Part shown: positions 13,506 through 26,603 of the stretch, in pieces
Position numbering within the stretch: the stretch's first letter is position 1
How the letters are laid out: each line of letters opens with the position of its first letter
NCBI GenBank assembly: GCA_964023205.1
Contig: OZ026836.1
Span: 1,309,501 to 1,373,500 of the forward strand
Length of the DNA: 64,000 nucleotides
Origin: Lutraria lutraria
Taxonomy: Eukaryota; Mollusca; Bivalvia; Venerida; Mactridae
Reading direction: 5' to 3'
Notes under the pieces: generated by a model
The model's input: the letters and a program-made list of their open reading frames with translations, nothing else
Told to the model about the DNA's origin: nothing
The model's database searches: none
Translations under genes and position numbers: made by a program

Positions 13506-16360
13506 TCTTTAAGAAGACGGTGTTACACCCACTGAAACAAGGCTAACAAGAAGGTACGACCTGTATTTCAATTATCAGAATTCCTACTTAAGAAATGCGA
13601 TGCTAAATACAAGGTAAAGACGCCTATTAGCATTAAATAAAGAGTTTCATTGACGAAATAGACAGTTCAATTTGAAAAAGCGAACAAAGCTATGGTTATG
13701 TCAACAATATCGAACATTGACTGATTTAACACGGTTGACTATTGTTTTTAAACAAAATGGGAGAAAGATGATAATACCGAAGGGACATTTAAATAGAAGA
13801 CAAAATTGTGCAAGTGCATAAAAGATAAGATGCGATATACCAGGGTCGCTTGTCGAGAGTTCATCTAAAGTTAATGCTATAGTATTAGTAACATAATTGT
13901 GATCATCTGAAGAGAAACATTCATTGTTCTTTGCTCCTTAATAGGCAGGTAAATGTCAGATACTTGGTTTTAGGTAATGGAAACTGGTCATTTGAATGTA
14001 AACAATTGAGTAAGAACGTACTTTATAATATAATATTCCTTCTCCGTCGTGTTATCTTCTACTTACTTTACTTACTAGTACAAGAGATTCTTAATGTACC
14101 GCTTTATCATTACAATAAACAGTACTTATATCTATTAGAGAGTTTAAGGTTGTTTTACCGTGAATTCCAATCGAATCCAAACACAATAGACTGAATGCCA
14201 ATACGCTTAATGCGATATTTCGATATCCAAGTGTGTCATAACTATAACTAATACTGTCTGTATTTCGTAGAAAATGACTGTAAACATCCGGACCGGCAGA
14301 AGTTAGGTACGCGAACAAAAAGGAAGAAAAACATTTTACATTGACCTCTTGTAGCGCTGTATTTGTAAAACAGCAGAACTTACACCAACACACAAGGACA
14401 GAGACATTTTCTTTCATACAAACTTAAATCGAACTTATGACAATCATTGATCAAGGGGAAGATTGTCGCTTGATCTGTGCTTTTTGCTGTTCGTGGATTT
14501 GTAGATAACTACAACAGTCAATATATATGTACATTAAATATGACATGTCATCTGTAACATTATTTGTTCTAATGCAGGAAATTGCCAAACGTATACTGAC
14601 ATACCTAGTCTTAATGTAGTCTGAAACGTCAATAACCACAACAATTATATAAAATAAGAGCCATGCATACGCGTTTAAAACGTATCTAAGACATTGTTTG
14701 GTTTTGTGGTGTTATTATCATATAGTGAACAAAAGTAATCAATGCAGAAACATTGAATAGAAAAAGAAACAAACGGTTGTAATGGTGACCGCCGAGACAA
14801 ACCATGTTTACAATGCTGTTATATAGCAAGTGGTTTTTGGACTTGATTTTTATCAAAATGTGTGTTTTGTCCCTTTCTAACATTTCTTAATATTACAAAG
14901 CGAATTCTCATTTAATCGTATTCCGTGATATTCACACCAACTAGTGTTATTTTGATGACGGAATCGCTATTTATAGACTCACTCCCCGCAGTGGCTAGTA
15001 GCAAAGCGTAACCGATGTGGGGAGTTTGATTTATCGAAGGTTGAATGTTAAAAGTGCGGCTTAAGAATAATAATTCGAGTCGCTAAATACGAACGTAAAT
15101 TACTGGATACGTGCTTTTAAAATTTACTGTTTAAGAGTTCCTTTTACGCCAGATTATTTAGAATTACATAATCACGTCTGAATTTCATGCAACATCGGGT
15201 TAACTATAGGTCATATAGGTCTTACTCTACTGTGTCAGGACCTTTTTGATTTGAGTGACCCTGAATGTGTTCAATGCGACGATGTTCTGTTGTGTTAAAA
15301 CCAGAAGAATCAATGTTTGTATTTACTGTTACTGAAGTGTTGTTTACTAGTTTTGTACAATAAAGAGTTTTTAATGCAATTAAATTGTCCTCAATTAATG
15401 TGCTAATCATTGAACTTTCCAATATCAGGCTTTTTTCATTTTAAAATTTTAGCAAAGGGACTATAGTAAAGCCCTAGCTTATGTCATTTACCTATATGCA
15501 TATGACCTGCATTACAATATGAATGAAAAATCGGTCCGTAATTTTAAATGTTAAGATATTTGTATGGGCTCGAACGATGTGGGTACACATTTCTCTCTTT
15601 TGTCTCGTATGGTAAAAATCAAGTCCGACAGTACTTTCAGTACTTTGATTGTTAATGCGTACTTGCAGTTGAATTCCAAAATCATGGCATCATTTAATCA
15701 TTTAATTAATTCGTATGAGAACTCCAGCGCGTCGAGAAGGCACTGCTGGTGTGTAATTATCAAACGTACTGTACTTTTATTACATCATATACATTATATC
15801 GGTGAACAAAGTTAAGACAGGGTATGAGAGAGGTCACGGTCACAATTCTTGGAGAAAATGATAATTATATCATGATAACTAGCGTAGGTGTTAATTCGGT
15901 AGAGACGTTAAGAATGTTTGATTTTCAGATGGCAAGGATAAATAAGTTATTATACTCGACCGCAGCAAAACACACTTATAAATATCAGCTGAAGAACTTA
16001 TAATAATCGACACCCTGTGTTTATGACGACATTAGGACAATCCAAAGGTTAAATCGCTTCAAATAATGCGATGTCAATGTTCGTTAATTCCATTTCTGAA
16101 CGTATCCGTCTTTCATCAGGAAGAATGGTTTAAATGGGATCAAATAAGACGTTTGGAATCACTCGAGTACGTTATGTCCAACGCACTACTCTTTACAGAC
16201 TTTAAGTACATCCAAACACGATATAGATATTCACAACACAGATTTTTCTGACACCTCTTAAAAACAAGTGTATGCTAGTCTAAGACATTGTAGGTAAACA
16301 AATGTGGCGTTTTCCACTAGCCCCCACAGATCCTCTACTACCCAGAAATTATTTGTACAC
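13506..16360. other. AT-rich non-coding DNA with one weak GC-rich hairpin
   Basis: No gene was recognised among the small frames (13931..14194, 14091..14417, 14451..14639, 14686..14883, 15222..15422, 15564..15815, 16066..16251). The one visible structure is an imperfect hairpin at about 14987..15031. There, ACTCCCCGCAGTGG faces CCGATGTGGGGAGT across a 17-nt loop. Confidence 0.5.
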
Positions 16361-16562
16361 TCTGAAACACTGTTAAATACATGTATTATGTTTATAACAT
16401 GAATTGTTACAACAGGACCCTGATGAACACGGTCGGTGCGATTGCTGAGCCCATGAGTTCTTTACCTTTACTATATATAATATACATAGAAACAATTGTT
16501 TTTATACTTTATTTGTTTGTTATAAAATATGTTATAAACATAATATTTAACAGTGTTTCAAA
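16361..16562. repeat. Long inverted repeat, MITE-like
   Basis: The left arm at 16363..16400 reads TGAAACACTGTTAAATA, then a 5-nt insertion (CATGT), then ATTATGTTTATAACAT. The reverse complement of this, without the insertion, lies at 16529..16560. The arms are otherwise essentially identical over 32 bp and enclose about 128 bp of AT-rich DNA. This is the layout of a short non-autonomous DNA transposon. No clear target-site duplication or second copy was found. The small frame 16381..16593 lies over the structure and is not a gene. Confidence 0.65.
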
Positions 16563-18649
16563 GCGTAAAACAAACATGTTATGTTGGACTTAGAGGTACA
16601 TCATTTTACACATTTCTTTGAAAAATAGTACTAACAGAAGTAATATAACTTTTTTTTCAAAAACAGTTATACATTCCTATTCAGTAATAGAGACAAATGT
16701 AATCATTACCACATTCTGCAACCGATCATTGTTTAACAATGCGTTTCAACACATACAAATGACAACCAAGATGACTTGCAAATGTAAAGGTATGTCTTGC
16801 CAATTTAATCTTTAAATGTTCAATATCTAATGACTTATTAATAGTATTAATTAACTATAATCTGCTCCGAGTTTTAAAAGCGAATTCTTGCACTACACGT
16901 GGTAAATACGAACAATAGAAATGCTTACATTGCGTTACATTTATTTTGTCGATGAAAACATAAGCACAATACACACTCGTATCAGATATAAAGGCCCAAG
17001 TTAATGATACTAGTCGGATAATTTACTTAACATAATCCCAAATAAGAAATAAGCTTTTGTTACATGAGAAAGTGATAATCGAAAATCGATGACCCGATAA
17101 AACGAGTTTCTGATCATGAGCAAGTACATATGGGTTAGGTGAGTTTTTATGTCAACGGTGGTCCATAACATACAGTCATGTGTTATGTCTTATTGTTATA
17201 ATTATATCAGAACTGTTTGTGAATAGATTATTGTGGTTAATAAGTACTTTTTTATGATGACACTACCTAGGTTAGTCGCTCTGAAAGGCAATATGATCGC
17301 CACGGCATACAACCTTAAACTGTTTTGTTGGAATATTAAATGACCATTGTGAGTAAACAAGGTGGTCCGCATGTCCTGATAACTATATGAATCAGAGTGT
17401 TCCATTTACAATCAAAGTGTATTCTACTAGAACTTTTATCGATACAAGATCTATTTTGCAGTAATTTATACCTTTACTATTGTTATGATAATGTATTGTT
17501 ACACATGAGCACAGAAAGCACAAAGCAGCACACGTACGGATAAGAACGATAAAAATGTGTACACGTTGTCAACTAACTCTTTGTCAATGAGTATAATTGT
17601 TTCGCAAGTAATTTTAGGTGACTCTTAATTTAACACGACAGTCACGGATTAAATGAAGCTGTCACCAGCTTCAAATGCCATTAAATACAGAAACTTTATC
17701 ACGACAATGGTCGGTGTCGCCTACAGGTTAAAGTACTGAAATAAAACCATCAGAGTCTTATCATGCTATTTTTTTGCACGATAATCAAGTAGAAATGGAT
17801 TGGGAATAGAGTTATAAATACTATATGTACGTTTGAAAGGTTATTTAAAAAAGATCTTCTTGAAAACAACTTGTATTTAATGAAATACTGAAACGAATAT
17901 AAACACTCAGGGAGTAAAGATCTACATCCACAATTAACTTATGCCAAGAAAACAATTACCATGTCTGCCTGAGAGTTTTGCTGCTCGTTGCCCCAAAGAG
18001 TGTTGAAATATAAATGAGAACTTGTTTGGTGACTATACTGGGAAAACCCGTAAACCGATTCAGTTCGAGAGTCCACTATTGTTCAATAAGTCTTAATGCC
18101 ATTAAGTTCCAAAGCCTCGTGACTTACTAACGCCTGATCACGTGTTTCCTCTATTAATTGTTTTATCCGCTCAATAACTCCCAAGTACCGTCTGTACAGT
18201 AAATCTTTAAGTTTATTTTATTCCTTTAGCCCTTCATTAGATTGTGATCATATTCCGCGTACGGACCTGTATACGTAATTATAGATGTTAATGTAAGACT
18301 TGACTTGATGTACTCTGTTCGGTGACGCTCCTGTATGATCTGCAGCGTATTTAATACCAAAATACGAAAAATAAACACAGACACAACGTTTGTCAGTTGA
18401 AGAATAGGCTGTCGGTCCACTGTTGGTCATATATTCATTTCTTTACATTCTGACATTCTTAGCCGCTTCGTAATTACCATAGCCTTTTAAAGCAGTCGTC
18501 CGTAGTGTATTTTATCAATGTTATAATTCTTATCTCAAGTTTTTATTCTCTCTCTCCTACATTTTCCTCATCGTCATCTCCTTCCCCTTTCTGTTTGATT
18601 TGTCTGTTAGTTCTCTCTTGGTATGAAAATTGTGACGTTTTGTATATGA
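16563..18649. other. AT-rich non-coding DNA, nothing recognised
   Basis: No gene, RNA or repeat was identified. The small frames at 16618..16815, 17202..17405, 18226..18420, 18248..18430 and 18505..18693 look like chance ORFs. Confidence 0.5.
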
Positions 18650-19005
18650 TTTGTCCATTTATTCATTCATTTATTTATTTATCTGTTGTTTAACGGCCTA
18701 TTCGACCACTATGGCCACCCCAGAGCCACTGCAAAGAGAGGGGAATTACGATAGATGAGATCCGGGTATTTTTATCTCTACTTTTTTCGAATAGTTGTTC
18801 CTGGTTCTTAATTTTGCTCGATTTGCACCGATACACTCTTCGCCAAGTCTCCTGTGATTTTCTAGACACAGTACTTGACTCATTAGTTGGAATGATGACA
18901 CTGAAAATGCATCCCTGAAAACACTCGAAAGGCGGAGCCGACAATCTAACCAACGACCTTTCGTTTAGTGGCCCAGCGCTTCATCACTCAACCAACCTTT
19001 TGTTC
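18650..19005 (-). mobile_element. tRNA-derived SINE
   Basis: On the minus strand the copy begins near 19003 with a tRNA-like head. The head carries an A-box-like GAGTGATGAAGCGCTGGGCC and a B-box-like GTCGTTGGTTAGATTG (about 18930..18990). The body has matches to the SINE at 53149..53485, including a GTGT..AGAAAATCACAGG block, an AAGAACCAGGAA block, and the end block GGCCGTTAAACAAC. The 3' tail is a run of AATA/AATG-type repeats (plus strand 18661..18683, ATTCATTCATTTATTTATTT). The open frame 18690..18953 on the same strand is SINE sequence, not a gene. Confidence 0.7.
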
Positions 19006-22000
19006 AATCCAATTAAAAAAAGCATTGACGTAAGTGAATGCTAATTAATGAAAACAATGAGAATAACATTGATTAACTGCTACCTGCAAAAATAAAATTG
19101 TAAAAAGTTTCATGTTACAATCACTATTAATTAAAGCATATGGAACTATTATCAATATACCTACGGAAATCTCCTATCACATTTCGAGAAGTATATAATT
19201 ACTTTGTTTGATCGTTCAAAATTGATATTAGAAACGCAACGGTTATTAATTTAGCCGCATGAAATTTTCTTTTATCCTTTATCAACACCCATCTACATCA
19301 ATACCATACGTTATTAAAACTGAATATGTTGAAGTATTACCTTACATCTACTTAATATGTTTGCTATATTCACGAGTGTGCCACTTGTAAAACAGGTCGT
19401 CGTCCAAAGAATACCCGCCAAGACATCAATTTTGCTTCGTCATAGTTGCCAACTGTGTTATAAATCGTGAGCAGACTTCAGCAGTTTCCAACACTTTTAA
19501 ACTAGGTAAGGTATTTAATTCCGAGCATTTGAGCATACCAGATCAAAGGTATGTTTACTTTTTGTATCAAAATCTATATCGATCTGTAGATAAAGTTCTG
19601 CTTTCTTTGTATTCGGTCGCTGCTGTCTGTTTACACGGCTTTTCAGCAACTCCCCATAGAGAAATGTAAACTACAACATGACGCATTCGACCATGGGAGG
19701 TCTGTTCCATAACAATCAGCTAAGCCAGTACACGTCGAATATTTGTTTGCACCACAGCTGTGATTTATCGTGCTCGCCATGTGTTAATTACGTTTATGTT
19801 ATTCTGAAATTGGCTACAATTGTTTACATTATTTACATTGTCTTCCTTTCCACGCGTTTACTCCAAGCTTCCGTCAAAACTGCAGGGTTTATTATTTTTA
19901 GCAGTTCAAATACACTATCAAGTGTGAAACGCATTATAAACGCCTAAAACTTCCGTGCATATATCGTCGGATGGTCTTGAGATAGCTACGGGATTCACTG
20001 TCAAAATCGACTTTACTAGTCGTTACTAGACAAATCGTCAGTATGTCGGCGAATTAAAATCATTTCCAAAGTTCGGTTGATTTACATTTACAATAATTAT
20101 TATCTAACAATTTTACTTGTATTTTGTTTGTCTCTGCAATGTATATGATTACACAATAACTAACATACGATAAACTTTATATCAAGCACACAGAATGCGA
20201 TCATACACGGCTCATTACAATATCGCTCGTGTATAACACAAAAGGGATGAGATTAATAATAATGAGCGTAACAAATTAACATTAAACATATAATCAATTT
20301 ACGTAGAAGCAATTGTCACCTTCATAGTTTTTGACTCGTTCCAATCATATATACGAAAGGTTTATATCATAACTGACTAATTGATTCTGTGTCTGATACC
20401 TACGCCCTTTGACCATGCTAAAGTCAGTGATATATTCAGCCAGGACCATCACACTTAGTCTAGTAGCTTTCATGTTTCTTACCCAGCCATATCAAAACAA
20501 AATGGTAACACTTTAGTGTATGACAGCTGATCTACAACTTATAGTTTAAAGGCCATCGGTCCATTACACAATCAAGTACTCTTAGTACGTTCAATTAACA
20601 ACTGATATATGATATAAGGGTTCGGGGTAATTGAGGAATAATCCAATTTCATAGTCGACGACGTTTTCCATAATACAACGCACCTTTTGTATCTCCCCAG
20701 CTATATTTTCAGGACATTGCCATGCCATATTATTTCTTCATTACACATACACACTTAATGCATTTGATATAACCCTGGTGATCATGATATCGCTGAATAC
20801 AAATTGAAGACACTATTACGATAATAAGTATATAATCCAATATCTAAATCCAAAGATGTTATCAAGCGTACATGTCTGTTAAATTATAGACCATAACTTT
20901 GACAGGCCGACACAATTATATTTATTCATTTAAGAATATCTTCCCAAGCATAAGGCATTGAATCATATTGAACAAACAAATCCTAGCACTTTGTGACACT
21001 TAAATACACTGCTTCACCAAATGAATTAATAATGAGCTTGATTTAAATTCACACCATATTTGGAAATGTTTAGGTATATACACGAACATGTAGCTGGAAT
21101 GTAAGTAGTTTCTTAAATTTCCATTGTCAAAATTTAATATTGTTCTATTTCATACTGGTAAGGTTAGCATTGTCGAGTGTTTTACGTGTGACATTTCAAA
21201 CAATGGATATATGCGAGCAAGTGTTGGCAAGTGTTCAATAAGTATTGTCCTAGAAATAATCTAAGCAAGCTATATACACCAAAGCCAATCATAGTGGCAT
21301 ATATTTTAGAGTAAAAATTTTGACTTATGATAAACCATGAAACATTTTAGTGGAGGGCATGCATCACTGTCTCTTAATCAATGTCACTTCGTTATTCTGA
21401 GATGTAATGTTGAAAATGGCATTTAATCCGACGAAACAAATACGATACATTGCAATAAAATTGTAGATAGAAATCCCATCCCTTTTAACATGTTTGATGT
21501 GAAGCTGTTATACCTCTAAGATTGTATTTTCACTAGACATTTCTGTATGAGTTACGGAGTTGTGTGGAAAACTGAAATGCGTTGATTGTGGGACTTCTAT
21601 GCAAGTCAACCATGTCACGATAAAACATATAGAAGGAAAACAGGAATTCAAATATTGCCATACGCAAACCATTAATCAAGACTAACACAAGTTTTTTCTA
21701 CACCTACACCTCAATATTGGACGTGAGCAATTTTATACACAAATAAAAACATAACCAAACTTCAAACACACAAGTACAAAAAGTAATTTAAACTTCAAGG
21801 ACTTCGCATTGCAATAGAAGCAATTATGTTGAGGGGAAATAACAATTATCGGAAGACAACAAAAACATTGACGTATTAATCTTTACGACCTAACTGATCG
21901 AAGTGGTTTATGAAAGATTTTGTCGAATACGGAATGGTTCACAAACCAAAACATATTTATGGTTACTATCAAACTAGGCACAATACACTAATTCCATTAA

Positions 22001-22660
22001 TATCCTATCATAGTATTGATAATTGAACAGTGTAAGTAATGTACGTGTCTACTTAACCATTTAGTATTTTTAATCATGTCCCTGAAATGATTTATTTCTA
22101 ATATTCTCTTGTCGTATTCAAGCCTTCCTATTGAATGCAACATTTCCGGGTCGTTTACTATTCACTTTTCTAAGCGCCATTAAGTTTGTTCTTCAATGAC
22201 ACACTCTGAGGTTTGCGTAGGCATAACTCAAATTTCATTAGTTTCTGCTTTCAAACCAAAGACTCTGTACAAGTATTGCAATTTTTCTTTGTCGTTAGAA
22301 CACCGTCTCCAAGCACATTACTCATGTTTATTGCCGAACCATGGTATGAAATTTTAATGCCTTATGTGTTTTTGTCTTAGCCTTGACGGTTTATGTTGTA
22401 TTGAAATCGAACTCGCCTCTCTCCAGATGTTTTCAATGTTTGAAGTTTTGTCGTTACTTCGGGCCTCTATATCTACACTTGTGTCAAAATGCTCTTAAAG
22501 AAGTTTTTTATGAATGAATTTAAACAGCTAAAGACGACGTTGCTGTGCGTTTTATAACTGGCAAGAAAAATGAAACAAAATGCAACAACAACAACAACAC
22601 AATGTGTGCGTATATCGCTTGCTTTTATCATGGACATTAATATGATGAGACATACAGAAT
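19006..22660. other. AT-rich non-coding DNA, nothing recognised
   Basis: No exon, RNA gene or repeat structure stands out. The frame at 19678..19947 (+) shows no recognisable protein. A short CAA-repeat lies near 22583..22600. Confidence 0.5.
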
Positions 22661-22661
22661 G

Positions 22662-22664
<3 letters not shown>

Positions 22665-22699
<35 letters not shown>
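22665..22699. repeat. (AG)n microsatellite
   Basis: An uninterrupted AG dinucleotide run of 35 bases. It is likely length-variable, and no function is implied. Confidence 0.98.
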
Positions 22700-22700
<1 letters not shown>

Positions 22701-23650
22701 GTATTAACTAACTACACAACATGAAAGTAATACTTATTTGATACTAGATATTTGATTTGAGTATCGTTGTTAAAGCTTGTACATTATTTATCATTTGCAG
22801 TCCTGTACCATTTTGTTATTTTGATCTTATATACCTTGTATTATTGTTTGATGAACTTGATGTAGATCTTATGTATAATATGAAATTATATCAGATTTCC
22901 ACTGTGTACTCATGTGCACACTGCCTACATGTATTTTCTGAAAAATCTAATATCGTAATGTAAATAAACTCCAGAGAAGTCTTTGAAGGAATTCGTAAAA
23001 TCGTGTCAACATTACTTCTATATTATTGTGTACAAATTGCTTTACCTGAAAATTCAGATACATGTATTACAATCAATAGTTTTCTGTGAAAGAATGTCGG
23101 AAATGTAGAAGTCATAGTGAGTGCGACTTATTTGATAATTGGGACTGCTTTGAAGTGTTGCGAAGTAAACGATAATAAGATACGCGTAATATGTAAAACC
23201 ATTTGTAATTCGTCAATTTAGAATTCTTGCAACATATCATCTTGACGAATTATTACAGTACTATGTGTACATGTAGGTTATGGATTTGTTGAGAATGTAT
23301 TATTTTGGGGGAGGTTCGAATGCTTAGTATGTTTTTTTTTAAAGAAATCCGTTTTCTAAACTGTTTACAGTAAAAGATAAACGTATCAGAAACGTAACAA
23401 TATACTGATTAGAAAACTTTTTCAGTTTAACAGTTCTTTCGTGAACTATTTCAAAATAGATAATATGAAAAACCAAAACTACTCCACTTTATGGTGTTCC
23501 GGGATTTTTAAGCTTTATTTGGAAACAAATATATCAGAAGAAGATTCTTACATGTTGCTGTAATTATTGTTTACATTATTTGTATTCAGCAAGAATTCAT
23601 AAAAAAATAATTAGATTTTGGTGATATAGATACGATAAACAAAGCGCTTT
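22700..23650. other. AT-rich non-coding DNA, nothing recognised
   Basis: A small frame at 22757..22963 (+) has no recognisable domain. No repeat was seen up to the retrotransposon fragment. Confidence 0.5.
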
Positions 23651-24226
23651 ATGAAGTCAAATCAAGAAGAAGACGCCTACCACCTTCTCAGCAGACCGGA
23701 GCAAGTTATAATGGTGAGGCCGAGGACAAAGCACGACAGACTTAATGCACACCTGCATAAAAAAGCTGAAACTATATCCATCAGCAGCTTGCCCATGTGG
23801 TGCGGAAGACCAAGCCCTAATGGTTATAAACATTGAGAATAGTCTCCGAGCTCAAATCTCCATTCTATTAACAAAGCACTATGGTTGAAAAGAACGAACT
23901 GGTAAATGTTTAAACACATGTTCAAACAAAGTATGCTGACATAATTTTATGTATCAATAATATCATTATTGTCTGACTATGATTAACATAGACAATCCTA
24001 AAGACAAGATATAAGATTTGAGCTCAGAGATCGATCTATTTAAAGATGTATGACATCGGACCCAGGCCTCGGAGCATGTACAAACAATTGTAAAAGGCAC
24101 CACCAGGAGAAAGCTACAACATGGCCAACTGAGACGACATTTTATCAGAACCTACATCTCAGACGGGCCACAAAATACATCCTTACGATTGACCAGACCG
24201 TGTAGCAGTAAACGAGAAGAAGAAGA
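23651..24226 (+). mobile_element. 3' end of a non-LTR retrotransposon, split by a MITE
   Basis: The C-terminal part of a LINE polyprotein is readable in pieces. DAYHLLSRPEQ and HDRLNAHLHKK lie at about 23680..23765. A frameshift follows, then LYPSAACPCGAEDQAL (to about 23815), with the conserved Cys-Pro-Cys-Gly motif. The coding text then stops. It resumes 250 bases later with ASEHV, and after another shift with TTWPTETTFYQNLH (about 24064..24160). The copy closes in a GAAGAAGAAG-type 3' tail near 24213..24226. The family normally runs CPCG..DQ..EHVL without a break, so the missing stretch is an insertion (see 23814..24063). The 5' part, including the reverse transcriptase, is absent, as is usual for 5'-truncated insertions. 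The copy is dead. Confidence 0.8.
23814..24063 (-). mobile_element. MITE inserted in the LINE fragment
   Basis: The insert has subterminal inverted repeats. CTCCGAGCTCAAATCT at about 23850..23865 faces the reverse complement of CTCTGAGCTCAAATCT at about 24014..24029. Read on the minus strand, its whole length aligns with the element at 24818..25056. Shared blocks include CTTATATCTTGT near one end and GATATTATTGATA in the middle. It separates DQA from SEHV of the host LINE. The LINE text next to each edge is similar (ACCAAGCC left, CCCAGGCC right), which could be a decayed 8-bp target duplication, but I am not certain of the exact edges. It has no coding capacity. Confidence 0.7.
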
Positions 24227-24817
24227 TGACGAATAGTTGACAATACGTTAAAACAGCAGAATAAATAATTCAAATGTCTATGTTTGGCTGATTATCATTT
24301 TTCCTTACAGAACTGATGACACTCATATTTTGTAGCTTATAAAAATTATACATATTGATATTATTATACAATATGTAGACGAAGGGAATACTGTTTGATG
24401 AAATAAATTAACAATATAGAAATAAAGAACAAACGATTGCTTAGAAATATTGCTTGAAATTGTTTTGCCTGTATGTGCGGACTATCAAGGACTATCGGCT
24501 ACCAAGTCAAACAACTCAAACCGAAGTTACTATAGCAAGTACTGTTCAAAAGAAAGGTCATCACTGCAGTTAAGACACCCATGCGATTCGTGTATTGTTT
24601 TATTTGTTTCTGGTACCCGGTCGTCTGTATCACTGAATAATGTGAGCCATGCTGGTGTATTCGTTGACAATGTTGTTGTTTATAGGTTGGTAAAGGTTAC
24701 AGTGGGTATTGTTGTTAGTTTGTTCCCGTTTGTGAAGTTGAGCATGTTATGTACTGATTTGTGAAGTTTTATGTGTTATGTAATGATGTAAGTTCGAGAG
24801 CTTTAATTTTATGCACT
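24227..24817. other. Intervening DNA without a recognised gene
   Basis: This stretch lies between the LINE 3' end and the second MITE. An open frame at 24450..24764 (+, 104 codons) has no domain I recognise and a T/V-rich, GT-rich end. I regard it as chance. Confidence 0.45.
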
Positions 24818-25056
24818 GGCCCCGAGGATATAATACCTTAATCAGTCTCCTAGCTCAAATATTATATCTTGTGTTTCAATGTACCTAAGTTAATTATGAT
24901 CAGATAATATTGATATTATTGATATATTAGTCTATTAACATAATTGATTCGAACACGTATGTAGTCTTCAATCAGCTCTATATTTTCAGCAATAATTGAG
25001 GAAGGAATTGAGATTTAAGCTAGGAGAATGTCCTTGAGTTTTGCAACCTCGGGGCC
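24818..25056 (+). mobile_element. MITE, second copy
   Basis: The outermost bases are inverted repeats: GGCCCCGAGG at 24818..24827 and CCTCGGGGCC at 25047..25056. Further inside, TCTCCTAGCTCAAAT (about 24845) faces the reverse complement of TCTCCTAGCTTAAAT (about 25015..25029). The interior is AT-rich, with TTGATATTATTGATATATTA near the centre. It is homologous along its length to the MITE at 23814..24063, but in the opposite orientation. No open frame and no clear target-site duplication, so the superfamily stays open. Confidence 0.75.
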
Positions 25057-26603
25057 TAATGTGTGTTTGTGAGGTTCCATCTATTGTGTAATAATGATTG
25101 TTTGCTGAAGGACGTAATCGACATTTAACTGATAACATGTCGATCAGTCAACGATAATTAAAATTATCGTGCAATGGAATTACATAAATAAGTGTTGTCA
25201 CAGAGAGCAGTATCTTACATTTACTGCGAACTCGAAATAAAATAGTAGTTTCAGTCACTTCTGTATATGATATAATGAATTATGGACATTAATTTGGTAC
25301 CCAGTCTAGAAAGACATTAAATTGAGAAGTTCATGGGTATCGTATATTTGATATCCAAATGAAAATGGATTTACGCAAAACGTATTGTAACCTCGTTCTT
25401 TGAATACTGCAAAACGAGTCAGTATTTTCTAGTCAAATATCTTGAATAATGTTCGATTACAGACGACAGAACCGGCAATGCATATGGTACATCCAGTGCA
25501 TCGCTAATGAATCATATAATCAACACATTCTCCTGTATATATAATGCAATTAATTTCTTCAGAATATTTGACCACTCGAGAACAACACAAGCAAAAGCAG
25601 CAACAGCGGCTAAGTAAGCACCTACAAGCGTGTTTACACTATTAGTCAACAACAATATAAAACAATATTCAAAGTAACATTCTAACTTCTGATAACTTAT
25701 TAACCTGTGTAACATCTCAAACTAACCGGTTAATATTTTATCAGAAGTGGGAGAGTTTTTAAAATAAATCAAGTGGCCATGTTTTATCGTGACCTTGCTG
25801 TTTGTTTTCATTATCAGTAAGTAAGCGTTCTGTATTTCTGTCAGTGTTCCAAGAATGTGTTGAGACATTCACGTGACCACAAGCTTGAATATATCAGAAT
25901 ACTTATGTCTTATAACTATGTATTATCATCATTTCTAAAATGTAATTCATTGCGGCTATTTCTAAATAGGAAGTATGCTAATCTGAAAACAAATGCATTT
26001 GGTATATGACCACTTGTATCGTACCAAATAAGGTTATCCGCTTTAATTATATCTTTTAACTAATAGAAATTCCAATTTGTTTTACACAATAAAAACATGC
26101 TTGTTAATCCTTTTATCCTTGCATTTTTGTCATTAAACTAAACATTCACTGAATTGCCACTTCACAGATAATTATGTTGCTTGAATGCACTGATAATAGC
26201 AAGCTTGTAAACAAACTAATTGGAAATTCCAGACTAAAATTATTGAGCCCTCGATGATGAAAATTTGGCAACACACCAGTTTTCAAATGAAATATTATGA
26301 AATTCACTGTACATGTAGTATCACTAGACAGAAACAACGAAATTTCCTTAAGCAGAAGTGATTATCACTGGAAAAGTGCCGAAATCGCTTGACTTAATGA
26401 ACAGCTCACTGAAGTCAATTACAAAATGTATGTATAACTCATTAAGTCATTCAAGTCGGTGTAATGGTCTAATGATGTATATATTTATATGATACTAGTA
26501 TATGAATTAATCTGGCGTTTTTTTTCGGACAAGCGGTGTCAAAACACAGTATTTGGTTTACACGTTTTACACGTATATACACGTTAATCAAATCATCACA
26601 TAA
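25057..26603. other. AT-rich non-coding DNA, nothing recognised
   Basis: Small frames at 25512..25715 and 26146..26337 (both minus) have no recognisable domain. No repeats were seen. Confidence 0.5.

Noticed and set aside
13931..14417. Overlapping opposite-strand frames of 87 and 108 codons
   Set aside because: No recognisable domain on either strand. The Cys/Phe/Ser-rich content of the minus frame is typical of random AT-rich sequence.
24450..24764. 104-codon plus-strand frame between the LINE and the MITE
   Set aside because: No domain recognised. The Val/Leu-rich end comes from GT-rich DNA, and it is flanked by mobile elements on both sides.
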